Counted from the first letter of the stretch, positions 26,076 to 36,551 are shown. The stretch: DNA of 64,000 nucleotides from Nitrospira lenta (GCF_900403705.1 NZ_OUNR01000001.1:186001-250000), one strand, 5' to 3'. Made by a program: numbers and translations. Notes: generated by a model from the letters alone, not told the origin.

Positions 26076-28450
26076 GACCGGAATCCCGGCCATGTCCAGC
26101 GGCGAATCTCCGGCAGATCTTCGCCGTGTTCAGCGATGTATCGCTTGTGCTCGATCAGTTTGTCCCGCATCGCCTGCCGCACATAATCGGCGCGGGCCCC
26201 GCGCAACGCGACCCGGTCGATGACGTCCCCGGCCAAGTGGAACCGGTCGAGGTCGTTCATCACCACCATGTCGAACGGCGTCGTCGTGGTGCCTTCTTCC
26301 TTATAGCCCCGCACATGCATATTCCCATGATTGGTGCGCCGGTACGTAAGCCGGTGAATCAACGTGGGATAGCCGTGGAACGCAAAGATGATCGGCTTAT
26401 TCGCCGTGAACAGCGCATCGAACTCCTTGTCGCTCAGCCCATTGGGATGTTCTCTCGTCGGCTGCAGCTTCATCAAATCGACGACATTGACGACCCGAAT
26501 CCTCAATTCCGGCAGGTGCTCGCGCAGCAAGGCGACCGCCGCCAGCGTTTCCATCGTCGGCACATCCCCGCAACAAGCCATGACCGCGTCCGGCTCGCTG
26601 TCCCGGTCGTTGCTGGCCCATTCCCAAATACCGATACCGGCCGTGCAATGGATGATCGCGGCCTCCATATCGAGCCACTGCGGCGCGGATTGTTTGCCGG
26701 CGACAATCACGTTCACATAGTTGCGGCTGCGCAAACAATGATCCGTGACAGACAACAAGGTGTTGGCATCGGGCGGAAGAAAGACCCGGATCACCTCGGC
26801 CTTCTTGTTGACGACGTGATCGATGAAACCGGGATCCTGATGGCTGAACCCGTTGTGATCCTGCCGCCACACGTGGGACGACAAGAGATAGTTGAGCGAC
26901 GCGATCGGCCGCCGCCAGGGAATGTGTCGGCAGACCTTCAACCACTTGGCATGCTGGTTGAACATCGAGTCGATAATGTGGCTGAAGGCCTCATAACAGG
27001 AAAAGAATCCGTGCCGGCCGGTGAGCAGATACCCCTCCAACCACCCTTGGCACTGGTGCTCGCTGAGCATTTCCATGACCCGGCCGGTCGGCGCCAGGTG
27101 ATCGTCGTACGGATACCGATCCGCCACCCACGCGCGATCGGTGACCTCCAAGACATCCTGCCAGCGATTCGAGTTGTTTTCATCCGGACTGAAGAGGCGC
27201 AAGTTGCGACTGTCCATATTGAGCGTCATCGTGTCGCGCAGAAACTGCCCCATGAGGCGGGTCGACTCCGCGTCAATCTTGCCCGGCTTCGTCACCTTGA
27301 CGGCATACGCGCGGAAATCCGGCAGGCGCAAATCCTTGAGGAGGAGCCCGCCGTTGGCCTGGGGATTGGCGCTCATGCGGCGAGACTTCTTCGGGGCCAG
27401 CGCGGCAAGTTCAGGCTTAAGCCGCCCTGCCTTGTCGAACAACTCCTCCGGTTTGTAGCTCTTCATCCATCGCTGAAGAATCGCAATATGCCCAGGCTTG
27501 TCCATATCGCCCATGGGCACCTGATGAGAACGCCAGTAGTCCTCCGTTCGCTTGCCGTCGATCGTCTTCGGACAGGTCCAGCCCTTCGGCGAACGCAGAA
27601 TGATCATCGGCCAGCGCGGACGGCCGGTGAATCCTTTCACACGGGCGGCCTGCTGAATCTTCTTGATCTCCGCGACGACGACGTCCAGCGTCGCCGCCAT
27701 CAGCTGATGCATCGCGCGCGGCTCCCGCCCTTCGACGACATAGGGTGTGTAGCCATACCCGCGAAACAGCTGGTCTAGCTCCTCGTCACTGATCCGGGCC
27801 AGGACGGTGGGATTCGCAATCTTGTATCCGTTCAAATGGAGAATGGGCAACACGGCGCCGTCCGTCGCCGGATTTAGAAACTTGTTCGAATGCCAGCTCG
27901 TCGCGAGCGGACCGGTTTCCGCTTCGCCGTCGCCGACCACGCACGCGGCAATCAGGTCGGGATTGTCGAACACGGCTCCATAGGCATGCGACAACGAATA
28001 CCCTAACTCACCGCCTTCATGGATGGAGCCCGGTGTTTCCGGCGCCACGTGGCTCGGAATGCCGCCGGGAAATGAAAACTGCTTAAAGAGCCGCTTCATG
28101 CCCGCTTCGTCCTGTGAGATATTCGGATAGACCTCACTGTAGGTGCCTTCCAAATACGCATTCGCGACGATGCCCGGACCGCCGTGCCCCGGACCGGTGA
28201 TATTGATCATGTTCAAGTCATGCTGCGCGATCACCCGGTTCAAATGCAGGTAGATGAAGTTGAGGCCCGGCGTGGTTCCCCAATGTCCCAATAACCGCGG
28301 CTTGATATGCGCGCGCGTCAACGGCTTCTTCAGGAGCGGGTTATCGTACAGATAGATCTGACCGACGGACAGGTAGTTCGCCGCCCGCCAGTAGGCATCC
28401 ATTTTCTTGAGCACATCCTGCGTGAGCGGCTTTTTCTTTGTCAGCAGCAT
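26072..28450 (-). CDS. xfp: Phosphoketolase (xylulose 5-phosphate/fructose 6-phosphate)
   Basis: ATG 28450 ([12 protein letters not shown]) is preceded by GGAGAGGAGGGG. The 792-residue protein has the family signatures: [37 protein letters not shown] and [20 protein letters not shown] (thiamine diphosphate site). It cleaves xylulose 5-phosphate or fructose 6-phosphate with phosphate to acetyl phosphate and an aldose phosphate. It follows acetate kinase by 7 bp, which would turn acetyl phosphate into acetate and ATP. The stop overlaps the ftsH remnant. Confidence 0.95.
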   Translation of the reverse strand: MLLTKKKPLTQDVLKKMDAYWRAANYLSVGQIYLYDNPLLKKPLTRAHIKPRLLGHWGTTPGLNFIYLHLNRVIAQHDLNMINITGPGHGGPGIVANAYLEGTYSEVYPNISQDEAGMKRLFKQFSFPGGIPSHVAPETPGSIHEGGELGYSLSHAYGAVFDNPDLIAACVVGDGEAETGPLATSWHSNKFLNPATDGAVLPILHLNGYKIANPTVLARISDEELDQLFRGYGYTPYVVEGREPRAMHQLMAATLDVVVAEIKKIQQAARVKGFTGRPRWPMIILRSPKGWTCPKTIDGKRTEDYWRSHQVPMGDMDKPGHIAILQRWMKSYKPEELFDKAGRLKPELAALAPKKSRRMSANPQANGGLLLKDLRLPDFRAYAVKVTKPGKIDAESTRLMGQFLRDTMTLNMDSRNLRLFSPDENNSNRWQDVLEVTDRAWVADRYPYDDHLAPTGRVMEMLSEHQCQGWLEGYLLTGRHGFFSCYEAFSHIIDSMFNQHAKWLKVCRHIPWRRPIASLNYLLSSHVWRQDHNGFSHQDPGFIDHVVNKKAEVIRVFLPPDANTLLSVTDHCLRSRNYVNVIVAGKQSAPQWLDMEAAIIHCTAGIGIWEWASNDRDSEPDAVMACCGDVPTMETLAAVALLREHLPELRIRVVNVVDLMKLQPTREHPNGLSDKEFDALFTANKPIIFAFHGYPTLIHRLTYRRTNHGNMHVRGYKEEGTTTTPFDMVVMNDLDRFHLAGDVIDRVALRGARADYVRQAMRDKLIEHKRYIAEHGEDLPEIRRWTWPGFRS

Positions 28451-28457
28451 CGTCTTC

Positions 28458-29672
28458 TCACCCCTCCTCTCCTGTCGTTGCCAGTAGGTGAAACACAGAG
28501 TGCGCCAGCTCGCGCGCTTCATCGGTCGGGATGACGCGCACGATGGCCCGGCTCTGTTCGGCTGAAATCACTGCGTCATTGGCCTTGTTCCGCCGAGCAT
28601 CAATCGCGATGCCAAGGAACCCCAACCCGTCACAAATTCTGGCGCGGATAGCCGGTGAGTGTTCGCCGATTCCTGCGCTGAACACCAGGGTGTCCACACC
28701 GCCTAACGCAGCGGCCAGCGCGCCGATCGCTTTCTTCGCCTGATAACAAAACAGCGCGACGGCTTCGGAGGCCCGCGGGTCATGCGCCTCCAGGGCGAGC
28801 AAATCGCGGATATCGGAACTGCTCTCCGACAGGCCGAGCAGGCCAGACTCTGAATTGACCATCGTGTGGAACTGCTCCACGGTCAGGCCTTCCGTTCTGG
28901 TGAGATAGGACATCACGCCCGGATCGAGATCGCCCGAGCGACGGCTCATCGGTAGACCCGAAGCCGGCGTAAACCCCATGGTCGTTTCGAGGCTCTTCCC
29001 GCCCAGCACCGCCGTCATGCTGGCCCCGTTGCCCAAATGCGCGAGAATGACCCGCCCCTCGGCCTCTCCCGACGCGCCGATTCCAGCCAGCTCCTTCATC
29101 AGGTACGCATAGGACAACCCGTGAAATCCATACCGCCGGATGCCCAGCTTGTCGTACCGTCTCGGAATCGCCAGCAGGCGAGCCACGCGCGGCAGGTCAC
29201 GATGAAACGTCGTGTCAAAACACGCGATGTGAGGCACCCGCGGATAACGCCGGGCGAATAGTTCCATCAGGCCGATCGCTGCAGGAAGATGTTCCGGATC
29301 GTAGGAACTGATTCGCCTTAATTCCGCGATCACGGCCGGAGTCACCGGCTCAGGCCGGCTGTACATCGCTCCGCCGTGGACGATGCGATGCCCCACGGCT
29401 TGCAGCGCCGAGGCACCGACTCGCTGTTCAACCCGATCCAACAGCGGCCCGATACAAGCCGCATGATCGGCCCCTTGTATCGCAACCTGCTCCGTCCGGC
29501 CGGTTACGACATCCGTCATCGACAGCCGGGTGCCGGGCAATCCGATGCGTTCGACTTGGCCTTCCATGAGGCGGCGCAGCGCCGGCTGAGCTTCAAACAA
29601 CGCCAGCTTGATACTGGACGACCCAGCATTGATCGTCAGAATGCCAGGAGCCGGCTGAGGCGATGACGACAT
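28458..29672 (-). CDS. ackA: Acetate kinase
   Basis: ATG 29672 (MSSSPQPAP) is favoured by GCGGAG upstream and by TGATG overlap with the HAD hydrolase stop. The 404-residue protein has the N-terminal [16 protein letters not shown] phosphate motif, [14 protein letters not shown], and [11 protein letters not shown] with the conserved Asn and Gly. It interconverts acetyl phosphate plus ADP and acetate plus ATP. It is co-transcribed with the phosphoketolase 7 bp downstream. Confidence 0.96.
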   Translation of the reverse strand: MSSSPQPAPGILTINAGSSSIKLALFEAQPALRRLMEGQVERIGLPGTRLSMTDVVTGRTEQVAIQGADHAACIGPLLDRVEQRVGASALQAVGHRIVHGGAMYSRPEPVTPAVIAELRRISSYDPEHLPAAIGLMELFARRYPRVPHIACFDTTFHRDLPRVARLLAIPRRYDKLGIRRYGFHGLSYAYLMKELAGIGASGEAEGRVILAHLGNGASMTAVLGGKSLETTMGFTPASGLPMSRRSGDLDPGVMSYLTRTEGLTVEQFHTMVNSESGLLGLSESSSDIRDLLALEAHDPRASEAVALFCYQAKKAIGALAAALGGVDTLVFSAGIGEHSPAIRARICDGLGFLGIAIDARRNKANDAVISAEQSRAIVRVIPTDEARELAHSVFHLLATTGEEG

Positions 29673-30358
29673 CAGGATCTCCGCTGAGGAGAGTTCGGCC
29701 ACGCCGAACCATCATGGGCCAGCAAGTCACCGATGCGCTCGACCGTCATATCCGGCGCCGGATAACGGCCCGGCAGATGCGGATCCAACGCATAGTGCCC
29801 CTGCCGAGGAAACACCGTCGTCACCCGTGAGCCCCACACTTTTTTCACCGCGGAGAGAATACGCAACTTGTCATCGATCAAGACATACTGCCGAGCCGGA
29901 TACCGCTGCTCTACATCGCGTAACTCCAGCTCCTTATGCACATAGATCAATACGTTCCCCTCAAAGGCCTCGAACAATCCCGACCGCTCGACTTTCCTCG
30001 GCTGAAACACCACATCGCCATCGGACAGAATGACGACCTTGCCCCACTGTTTGACGTGTTCGACGACGGCCAGCGCCTGCGGGTACAGCCGATCGGCAAA
30101 CGGATACTGAATCAGAAAGTGAGAGACGGTTAACAGATGGGGATCGTGGGGGTACTCGATGCGGTACTGCTGGAGGGCGCCCAAATAATCTGCGTAGCCT
30201 AGCTTGGCCCGCAATTGTTCGAAGATGATCCAGTAGCGTTGCTGACGCTCATGTCCGACTTCCTGCTCGAGGTAATTCGCGAGATCTTCTGTGACCCGAT
30301 CGTTGTCCAACAGCGTATTATCGACATCAAACAGAAACACGATGTCTGATGACGACAT
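29672..30358 (-). CDS. HAD-superfamily hydrolase
   Basis: ATG 30358 (MSSSDIVFLFD) has GGAGG 6 bases upstream. The 228-residue protein shows HAD motif I FLFDVDNTLLD (nucleophile Asp), motif II VVILSDGD and motif IV QYVLIDDKLRIL. It belongs to the small C1-cap phosphatase type. It heads the three-gene operon with ackA and phosphoketolase, so a phosphorylated sugar or acetyl-phosphate-related substrate is plausible but not shown. Confidence 0.85.
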   Translation of the reverse strand: MSSSDIVFLFDVDNTLLDNDRVTEDLANYLEQEVGHERQQRYWIIFEQLRAKLGYADYLGALQQYRIEYPHDPHLLTVSHFLIQYPFADRLYPQALAVVEHVKQWGKVVILSDGDVVFQPRKVERSGLFEAFEGNVLIYVHKELELRDVEQRYPARQYVLIDDKLRILSAVKKVWGSRVTTVFPRQGHYALDPHLPGRYPAPDMTVERIGDLLAHDGSAWPNSPQRRS

Positions 30359-30543
30359 AAGGCCCTCCTTCTCAGACGTACAGACCCGCTCCACCCCTCA
30401 GGAGCCACATGCAGCCGTTGCCGGAGACCGATGCCGATCAAATGGGTTTCCCCCCGGCACGCTCTGGCGAGCGAAGCGCCATCGCCAGCCCACAAATAAT
30501 GCACCTTCCGTTCAGACGACGCAACGGAGGTTTTTCCCGACGG

Positions 30544-31869
30544 TTATGGCGTGCGCTTGAGGCTGAGCACGTAGCTCGTCAGATCTTGCAACTGTTGATC
30601 GGTGAGTGGGAACTTCGGCATGAAAGACCCGGGCGATACCGATTGCGGATCCTTGAAATGCTTCAGGTGCCATTCCCGTTCCGGCCTTGTGTCGCCGACA
30701 AACGACAAGTCCGGTGCGACAGCTCCACCGGCGCCATGAATTCGATGACAGCCCGCGCATCCGAACCCCGCATACAGCGCCTGCCCGCGAGCGACCGCCG
30801 GATCGGCTCGCGGCACGGCATAGAGGTTCTTGATCGACAGCCCCAACAACGACAGGACGACGGCCAGAAAAAGAACGCCTGCGCCGAGCGCCACAGGCCG
30901 CTTGATCGGATTGCGCGCAGGGTTGCGATCGATAAATGGCCAAAACAACATAATCAGAATCACGACCATCGGAAGCACCCAGGTCGCCAGCGGTTCCAGC
31001 GGCCCATGCACGTACTTCAATAACTCGTAATAGAACAGAAAGTACCATTCTGGCACCGGGACAAAACTCGTATCGGATGGATCGGCCTTATCCGTCAGTG
31101 GGAATGGAAGCATCCAGGCCGCCGTCGCCACCAAAGCGAACACGGCTCCGATCACCACGGCGTCCATATAGACCTGGCGGGGATAGAACGTCTCTTTGGT
31201 CAGGGCGCTGCGCTCGTCGGTCCAGGGTCCGGCCGGTCCGACGCGGCGCAGGATGAAGAGATGCAGCACGATGAAGGTGACGATGACGCTGGGCAAAAAC
31301 AGCACGTGGATGGCAAAGAACCGAGACAGCGTGAGCGCGCCAAGCACCTCGCCTCCACGCATCACGCGCATCATGAAGTCGCCGATCACGGGAACCGTCC
31401 CCACCATATTGACCCCGACTTGCGTCGCCCAATAGGCGGTCTGATCCCACGGCAACAGATATCCGGTAAAGGCGAAGGTCATGACGACGAGAAACAAGAC
31501 GACCCCGACCATCCACATCGCTTCGCGCGGTGGCTTGTACGCCCCGTAGAGAAACGTTTGCAGCATGTGGAGCCCGATCGCCACCACCATGGCCGAGGCG
31601 CCCCAATGGTGCAACCCTCGTACAAACGCGCCGAACAACACCTCCGTCTCGATGAATCGGATACTGTCGTATGCATGGTCGGGGGTCGGCGCGTAATAGA
31701 CCGCGAGAAACATTCCCGTGATGGCTTGCATGACGAAGAGAAACAGCGTGACCGATCCGAAGACGTAGATCCAGCTCGCGCCGCCCGGGATGGGCTCGTC
31801 AAGAAGGGTTCGCTCTACCGGCTTGAGATTCAGCCGGCTGTCCAACCACTGATAGAACCGTGAAGCCAT
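30544..31869 (-). CDS. Cytochrome b fused to a C-terminal cytochrome c domain
   Basis: The protein has 441 residues. The b-type part has eight or so helices, with bis-His pairs for two hemes b (RGLHHWGASAMVVAIGLHML and SRFFAIHVLFLPSVIVTFIVLHLF), a PEWY quinol-site motif in VPVPEWYFLFYY, and subunit IV-like helices. After residue ~355 a soluble class I cytochrome c follows, with CAGCH in GFGCAGCHRIHGAGG and a C-terminal Met candidate in SFMPKF. It would replace cytochrome c1 in a quinol:cytochrome c oxidoreductase. The Rieske gene lies 101 bp upstream on the same strand. Confidence 0.92.
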   Translation of the reverse strand: MASRFYQWLDSRLNLKPVERTLLDEPIPGGASWIYVFGSVTLFLFVMQAITGMFLAVYYAPTPDHAYDSIRFIETEVLFGAFVRGLHHWGASAMVVAIGLHMLQTFLYGAYKPPREAMWMVGVVLFLVVMTFAFTGYLLPWDQTAYWATQVGVNMVGTVPVIGDFMMRVMRGGEVLGALTLSRFFAIHVLFLPSVIVTFIVLHLFILRRVGPAGPWTDERSALTKETFYPRQVYMDAVVIGAVFALVATAAWMLPFPLTDKADPSDTSFVPVPEWYFLFYYELLKYVHGPLEPLATWVLPMVVILIMLFWPFIDRNPARNPIKRPVALGAGVLFLAVVLSLLGLSIKNLYAVPRADPAVARGQALYAGFGCAGCHRIHGAGGAVAPDLSFVGDTRPEREWHLKHFKDPQSVSPGSFMPKFPLTDQQLQDLTSYVLSLKRTP

Positions 31870-31970
31870 GAGTCCCTCGTAATTATCCTAGGCCAGGAAT
31901 GCCGGGCCAGATCGTGCGCGGCACCCATTCGCTCCGCGCCACAGAAGCGTTGCCGCCCCTTCACCCCGCA

Positions 31971-32522
31971 TCACAATGCCTCTGAGGTGGAACTGCCCGA
32001 TTTGAATTCTTCAAAGACCACCATGAGCCGGCCGTTCTCGATTTTGACAGGCAAGCGATCCAAAGGGCGCGGCGCCGGTCCGGCCAACACCTGGCCGTCG
32101 ATGCCGAACACGCTGCCGTGACAGGGGCACTTGAACTGTTTCTCCTCGCCGGCCCAGCGATACCCGCAACCGAGATGCGTGCACTTGGGGGCGAAGACCG
32201 TCACTTGCCCATCTGCTTGTTTCACGGCCCAGACCGCTTTCTGGGAGCGGGTCTCCAAATAGCCATCCTGGATGGTCATCGCATAGTCGAGCTGCTTCGG
32301 CTCGCCGACAGGAACATCCCCGACGCCGCCGACATCGACCCACGCACGCTCACGCCGTTTCAAGGCAGGCGCAATGATATAGCCCAGCAATGGAACCGCC
32401 AGTCCGGCGCCGATCAGGCCGGCAATGCCCGCCGTGGCCCAGTTGAAAAACGTGCGCCGCGAACCGACCGGCGTATGAAACCCAGCATCTCCCTTGACTG
32501 GCCCGCTGCCATCAGACGTCAT
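31971..32522 (-). CDS. Rieske [2Fe-2S] iron-sulfur protein
   Basis: The 183-residue protein has an N-terminal Tat/membrane anchor (GSRRTFFNWATAGIAGLIGAG) and the two cluster-binding boxes CTHLGCGY and CPCHGSVF (two Cys, two His). It is the electron-transfer subunit of the bc-type complex, encoded just upstream of the fused cytochrome b/c gene. Together they form a two-subunit complex without a separate cytochrome c1. Confidence 0.93.
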   Translation of the reverse strand: MTSDGSGPVKGDAGFHTPVGSRRTFFNWATAGIAGLIGAGLAVPLLGYIIAPALKRRERAWVDVGGVGDVPVGEPKQLDYAMTIQDGYLETRSQKAVWAVKQADGQVTVFAPKCTHLGCGYRWAGEEKQFKCPCHGSVFGIDGQVLAGPAPRPLDRLPVKIENGRLMVVFEEFKSGSSTSEAL

Positions 32523-32664
32523 AGCTCCCTCTCCCGTTTCATCCTCGCATTCGCATTTACGCGGGTGGGCTCAACGAGCGTCCGCTCCCGCCCGCGCATT
32601 CTCTTCATGGACGAAGCATCATCTCCGATCATGGCAACCTCGACCATTCTTCTCCCGCTACTCA

Positions 32665-33138
32665 CTACCGCTCCACTCCGAATCGATAGAGATCATGGCA
32701 CGTGGTACAGCGGGCGGTCATGCTCGACAGACGCAGGAGGATCTGCTGCGTCGTTTCCTTATTCACGACCGCATCGGCCAACGCATCCATATCGCGGTGA
32801 ATCGACATCCCCATCTGCTTGAAGGGAAGCGGCAGCTTCGCCATGACCGCCGGATTCACATCCACTGCCATGCCCATCCCGGCTCCACGAGCGGCTTGTT
32901 CGATTTGCTGCCGGTCTCCCGATTGATCCTGCTCTGCCAGACCGACGACGACACCATGCACCGCTTTCAACAGCTGCCGCATTTCTCCGAGAATCATATC
33001 CCGTTCGCTCGGAGCGAGGAGGATCTCCGTACGGCCGTCAGATGATGGCGTCGTCCATCCCTTTACAAACGACCACCCGGCGACGGCCACCGTCACCACC
33101 CACAAAACCGCCAGAACCAGACAGAGGCGTGCTTTCAT
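32665..33138 (-). CDS. Membrane-anchored cytochrome c'-like protein
   Basis: The 157-residue protein has an N-terminal membrane helix (LCLVLAVLWVVTVAVAGWSF) and a helical body. Its single heme motif CTTCH lies almost at the C-terminus (SMTARCTTCHDLYRFG), the arrangement of cytochromes c' and c556 and not of class I cytochromes. The rest of the helical bundle contains Met-rich segments. It precedes the Rieske/cytochrome b genes by 142 bp and may be co-expressed. Function in NO or electron handling is possible but not shown. Confidence 0.75.
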   Translation of the reverse strand: MKARLCLVLAVLWVVTVAVAGWSFVKGWTTPSSDGRTEILLAPSERDMILGEMRQLLKAVHGVVVGLAEQDQSGDRQQIEQAARGAGMGMAVDVNPAVMAKLPLPFKQMGMSIHRDMDALADAVVNKETTQQILLRLSSMTARCTTCHDLYRFGVER

Positions 33139-33549
33139 CTTATGCTTTCAAAAACCCGTCGGAGAATATCCCATCACACCCACGCGCTGCTCAGCTGCAT
33201 CTTCCGCCGCGGCTCCAGAGACCACTGTCACCGTATCTTGAAACATCCAAAGGCCAGTCTGTACTGATTGCCTCCTAAGATGTAGCGATCTCGATTTATA
33301 AATGCAAGCCGAGGGCCTGAGCAGCGGCCAGGATCCGAACGCTTCGCCCTAACAGAAACGCCCAGTACACGTACCATCTCAGACGAACGAAAGACTTCAT
33401 GAGGGACGTCTTTCCCCAGTCCTATGAATCATACTGGGGCAGAACGGGGCACATGCGGGAATACGCCGAGCAGGTCTGAGATTGAAACGCCACACGACAC
33501 ACAGCCTGAGCCTCCGGACCTGAATCCGGAGGCCCCCAGAGAACTCGTC
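33139..33549. other. 411-bp intergenic region with hairpin
   Basis: Spacer between the beta-propeller and cytochrome c'-like genes. Besides the hairpin at 33510-33533 it holds only short frames without a ribosome site. A 7-bp inverted repeat (GAAAGAC ... GTCTTTC, ~33389-33414) is weak. No RNA gene seen. Confidence 0.4.
33510..33533 (-). terminator. Hairpin downstream of the beta-propeller gene
   Basis: A perfect 9-bp stem (GCCTCCGGA/TCCGGAGGC) with a 6-base loop lies 17 bp after the propeller stop on the minus strand. No U-run follows, so it may slow or block transcription or protect the message without being a standard intrinsic terminator. Confidence 0.45.
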
Positions 33550-34803
33550 TTACTTTCGCACGGCGAGCCCGTGCGTGTCGGCGGTTTCTTTGTCGTCTTT
33601 CTTATTCGAAATGGCCGCCTGTCCCTTGTAGTGTCCGACTTTGCCGCCGGCATCCACATGAATCACGCCGACGCCGGGAACGGTTCCCTTGGCGTTATGG
33701 ACGCCCTTGTCGTTGCCGGTTAATGGATTGGGGCCACGCAGACCGACAAAGACGTATTGGCCATCCGGCGCAACATCCATCAAATCGGGAGCCGGATCCT
33801 GGTTGGCGTCACTCACGAGGGCAATGGAACCCACTGAAAAATTACTGAGCGTGTCGATGATCTCGACGTTATTGCCGGCGCGATCCGCACTCCAAACATA
33901 GCGACCGACTCCGACCATGCCGTGCGAGTCGGCAAACTTGTCGTCCCGCTGCGAGACCAGCCGGGCTGACACTTTCGCGGGCAGACCCGACATATCGAGC
34001 GCATACACATCATAAGAGAGCGGCGCCACCGGCCATCCGCCGCCGGAGTTGATATACATCGTGTCACCGACTTGCACGCCGCCGCAGCCGGCCGGATGAA
34101 CCTGGTTGTTATCCAGCATCGCCACCGCCTTCATCGGGGTCGTCGTCACATCGAAGACCAGTAACCCGCCGCCGCGCAGCGTGACAAACGCATAGCGGCT
34201 CGACGATTCAGTGATCGGACAGATCGGCGACGTATCCGGGCGCTCACCCCCTTCGAACGCAACCAGGTTCACGACATCTTTTTCAGGATCGAAGCTGAAG
34301 GTATGCGCGGCATAGTCCGTCCAGATCCGGATGAATTTCTTTTCTGCAATGTTTGCCGCAATCGCCATCTTCTGATCCGGCGTCGGCCAGGCGGCGTGGA
34401 CGTTCTTCCCCATGGAGAGACAAGCATCCGGCTTCTTCGTCGCCGCGTCCATGAACAACACATGGCCGCTCAGGAAAGAGATGATCGCGTGGTCCTGATT
34501 TTTATTGAAGAACAGCATATGCGGGCGACGCACGGCCTTCTTGGTCGCCTCTTCGCAGAACTTCCCGATGTCGCCAGCAAAATCGATCGTCAGCGTCGGC
34601 TTCGCCGAGGCAGGATTCGCCGTCAACTGCGCGCCGTCATAGATATGGAGATAGCCGCCGCTTTCCTTTCCGGTATCCGACTGATCGGTCAACCAGACTT
34701 CGTAGGCCGAAGCCGGTGAGCCGCCGCCCAACATCGCTCCCAACGCCACCCATCCGCCGACGAGCATGGTACGCATCGACGACTGCTGATGTGGTCTCTT
34801 CAT
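33550..34803 (-). CDS. Secreted beta-propeller (methylamine dehydrogenase heavy-chain-like) protein
   Basis: ATG 34803 (MKRPHQQSSM) has GGAGG 9 bases upstream. The 417-residue protein has a signal peptide (MLVGGWVALGAMLGG) and repeated blade segments such as WPTPDQKMAIAANI, SSRYAFVTLRGGGLLVFDV and DVAPDGQYVFVGLRGPNPLTG, each about 45-55 residues apart. It contains several conserved His (VHPAGCGGV, DSHGMVGVG, DTHGLA). Periplasmic scaffold or quinoprotein-type role is possible; no cofactor motif is visible. Family assignment by eye only. Confidence 0.6.
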   Translation of the reverse strand: MKRPHQQSSMRTMLVGGWVALGAMLGGGSPASAYEVWLTDQSDTGKESGGYLHIYDGAQLTANPASAKPTLTIDFAGDIGKFCEEATKKAVRRPHMLFFNKNQDHAIISFLSGHVLFMDAATKKPDACLSMGKNVHAAWPTPDQKMAIAANIAEKKFIRIWTDYAAHTFSFDPEKDVVNLVAFEGGERPDTSPICPITESSSRYAFVTLRGGGLLVFDVTTTPMKAVAMLDNNQVHPAGCGGVQVGDTMYINSGGGWPVAPLSYDVYALDMSGLPAKVSARLVSQRDDKFADSHGMVGVGRYVWSADRAGNNVEIIDTLSNFSVGSIALVSDANQDPAPDLMDVAPDGQYVFVGLRGPNPLTGNDKGVHNAKGTVPGVGVIHVDAGGKVGHYKGQAAISNKKDDKETADTHGLAVRK

Positions 34804-34907
34804 CGCTGGCCTCCTTCTATATCGCACGACACAAATGCTCTCCCCGGCCCATAGCTTAGAAGGATTGCTGAGGGAGAGCAACCGACCGGACCAGCCACCT
34901 GCACCGG

Positions 34908-35387
34908 CTATGACCGGGCCAGTACCACGGCGGCAAACAACACGCCCAGCGAGAGCAGCAACGCGATGCGAGGAAGCCAGGTAGCAGCCGTCAGAAATGT
35001 TTGATCGGAGACCGTTCTTTTATCAGTCGGAAGGGCCAGAATCGTCCGGACACGAGGGCCAAACACAAGATCGTGAGCGAGGGTCAGCATCAGCAGCGCG
35101 GCCACCAACGACAACTTGAGTCCCAACGGGAACGGCCATCGAGCGGGCTCGAAGAGCGGCCATCCGTGGGAGAGCACCAGCATGGGACCGGTCAATACCA
35201 GAACGGCGACCGCTCCCCAGACAATCAGACGAAACCGTTTTGCCGACGTCCTGAACAACGCGCCGGCATCGGGCTTCGACGCCAGCGCGCGATAGGAAGG
35301 GGCCAGTGCCAGCGAGAGGAAGATTGTGCCTCCCACCCAGCCGACTGCGGCGAGGAGATGGATCCAGACGAGAACAAATTGCGACAT
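34908..35387 (-). CDS. CopD-like four-helix membrane protein
   Basis: The 159-residue protein has four hydrophobic helices and begins VLVWIHLLAAVGWVGGTIFLSL, with His10 in the first helix, as in CopD/DUF2214-type proteins. The second helix follows FRLIVWGAVAVLVLTGPMLV. No heme or quinone motif is otherwise visible. CopD is linked to copper uptake in operons with copper-binding periplasmic proteins; the neighbouring copper gene cluster makes a copper-linked role plausible. Family call is tentative. Confidence 0.6.
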   Translation of the reverse strand: MSQFVLVWIHLLAAVGWVGGTIFLSLALAPSYRALASKPDAGALFRTSAKRFRLIVWGAVAVLVLTGPMLVLSHGWPLFEPARWPFPLGLKLSLVAALLMLTLAHDLVFGPRVRTILALPTDKRTVSDQTFLTAATWLPRIALLLSLGVLFAAVVLARS

Positions 35388-35626
35388 AATCGATGCGACT
35401 CTACGGCTTACGCGGCCTCGGTATCAAGAGGCCTGCCCACGGGAAACTCAACGCCCCCTTGAGGAACGCACGATGCGGACACCAATCGATCTCAGCGTCA
35501 CCACCGCGACATGCAACGACATACTCAACCGTGACGGTGGGCGCGCTGAGCCTTGCTCAGCGCGCTGGGATTCTCGTCCGTCATCCGGCGCGAGATGGAC
35601 ACGGCCCCACGTATGACACTCGTCAC

Positions 35627-36319
35627 TTAGAATCCGATGCCGACGAACGCTCCAACCGTTCCATAATTATTCACGGTACTGGTTTGATTGGAGGCGACGT
35701 GATACCGGGCATCGACGCCCAGCCACAGCTCTTTCCAAATCCGATACTCCGCGCCGCCACCGAACTGGACTCCGATGTCCAGCACAGTGGTCTGATTTGA
35801 CGGCGGACTGATCACATGGAAATCTAACCCGATCGGAATGATCCATGGCTGAAAATCGCCGCCTTGCATGAATTTTACTTTGGGTGCGACATCGATGGTC
35901 AACATGGTCAAGGGTACCTTGGCCAGGCCGCCGTTGCTGACCCCGGTCACCGTGGATGTATCCGAGTTCGCCACCGTGTGTGAATTGAACCGCTTGAATT
36001 CCACTCCGATCTCACCCACGATCCCAATCCCTTTCATCATCCCCCACAGATCTCGGGTCAGCATGAGGTCCGTTCCTGCTCCCACATAATAGCCACCGGT
36101 GGCATCATTGCGGCCGGCTGTATTATGCCCGTCGGTGAATAACTCACCGCCCCGGCTGCTGTTCAAGCCAGGATACCCTCCTCGAAAGAACACGCGATTC
36201 CCGGTCGTTGTCGTGTCTTCAGCCGAGACCGGCGACACACCAGAGACAGCGAGCCCCCCGGCGATCGCAACTCCGACACACCACACTCCAATGCTCCGCA
36301 CAACTCTCTGGACCTGCAT
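35627..36319 (-). CDS. Outer-membrane beta-barrel protein
   Basis: ATG 36319 (MQVQRVVRSIG) has AAGGAGGGGG upstream. The 230-residue protein has a signal peptide ending near SPVSAEDT, then alternating hydrophobic/polar strands and a C-terminal segment ending VGAFVGIGF, with terminal Phe, the usual OMP insertion signal. A small eight-stranded barrel of the OmpA/outer-membrane-domain type is likely. No pore specificity can be inferred. Confidence 0.75.
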   Translation of the reverse strand: MQVQRVVRSIGVWCVGVAIAGGLAVSGVSPVSAEDTTTTGNRVFFRGGYPGLNSSRGGELFTDGHNTAGRNDATGGYYVGAGTDLMLTRDLWGMMKGIGIVGEIGVEFKRFNSHTVANSDTSTVTGVSNGGLAKVPLTMLTIDVAPKVKFMQGGDFQPWIIPIGLDFHVISPPSNQTTVLDIGVQFGGGAEYRIWKELWLGVDARYHVASNQTSTVNNYGTVGAFVGIGF

Positions 36320-36551
36320 GATGTCCCCCTCCTTGATTGGGCACATGAGAGCGTTCGTGGCTCTCTCGTTGGCTTACCGTCTTACACTCGCCGGCCCGAG
36401 GCATGAGCACCGTCAGCATGTGGTTCACTCGTCTCAACATCGTGACGTTCCTCTCCTTAGCCCGGCTACGATCGTCGAAGCAGCAGCGGCTCTCGTGTGG
36501 CCTCGCTCAAGCAAATCTCGCGCATCACGCCTTTCCCGCACATCGGTGACA

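Noticed and set aside
26126-27778. 550-codon + strand frame opposite phosphoketolase
   Set aside because: It mirrors the phosphoketolase gene, which has full domain signatures, and its translation has no recognisable motif. It is an antisense shadow of high-GC coding.
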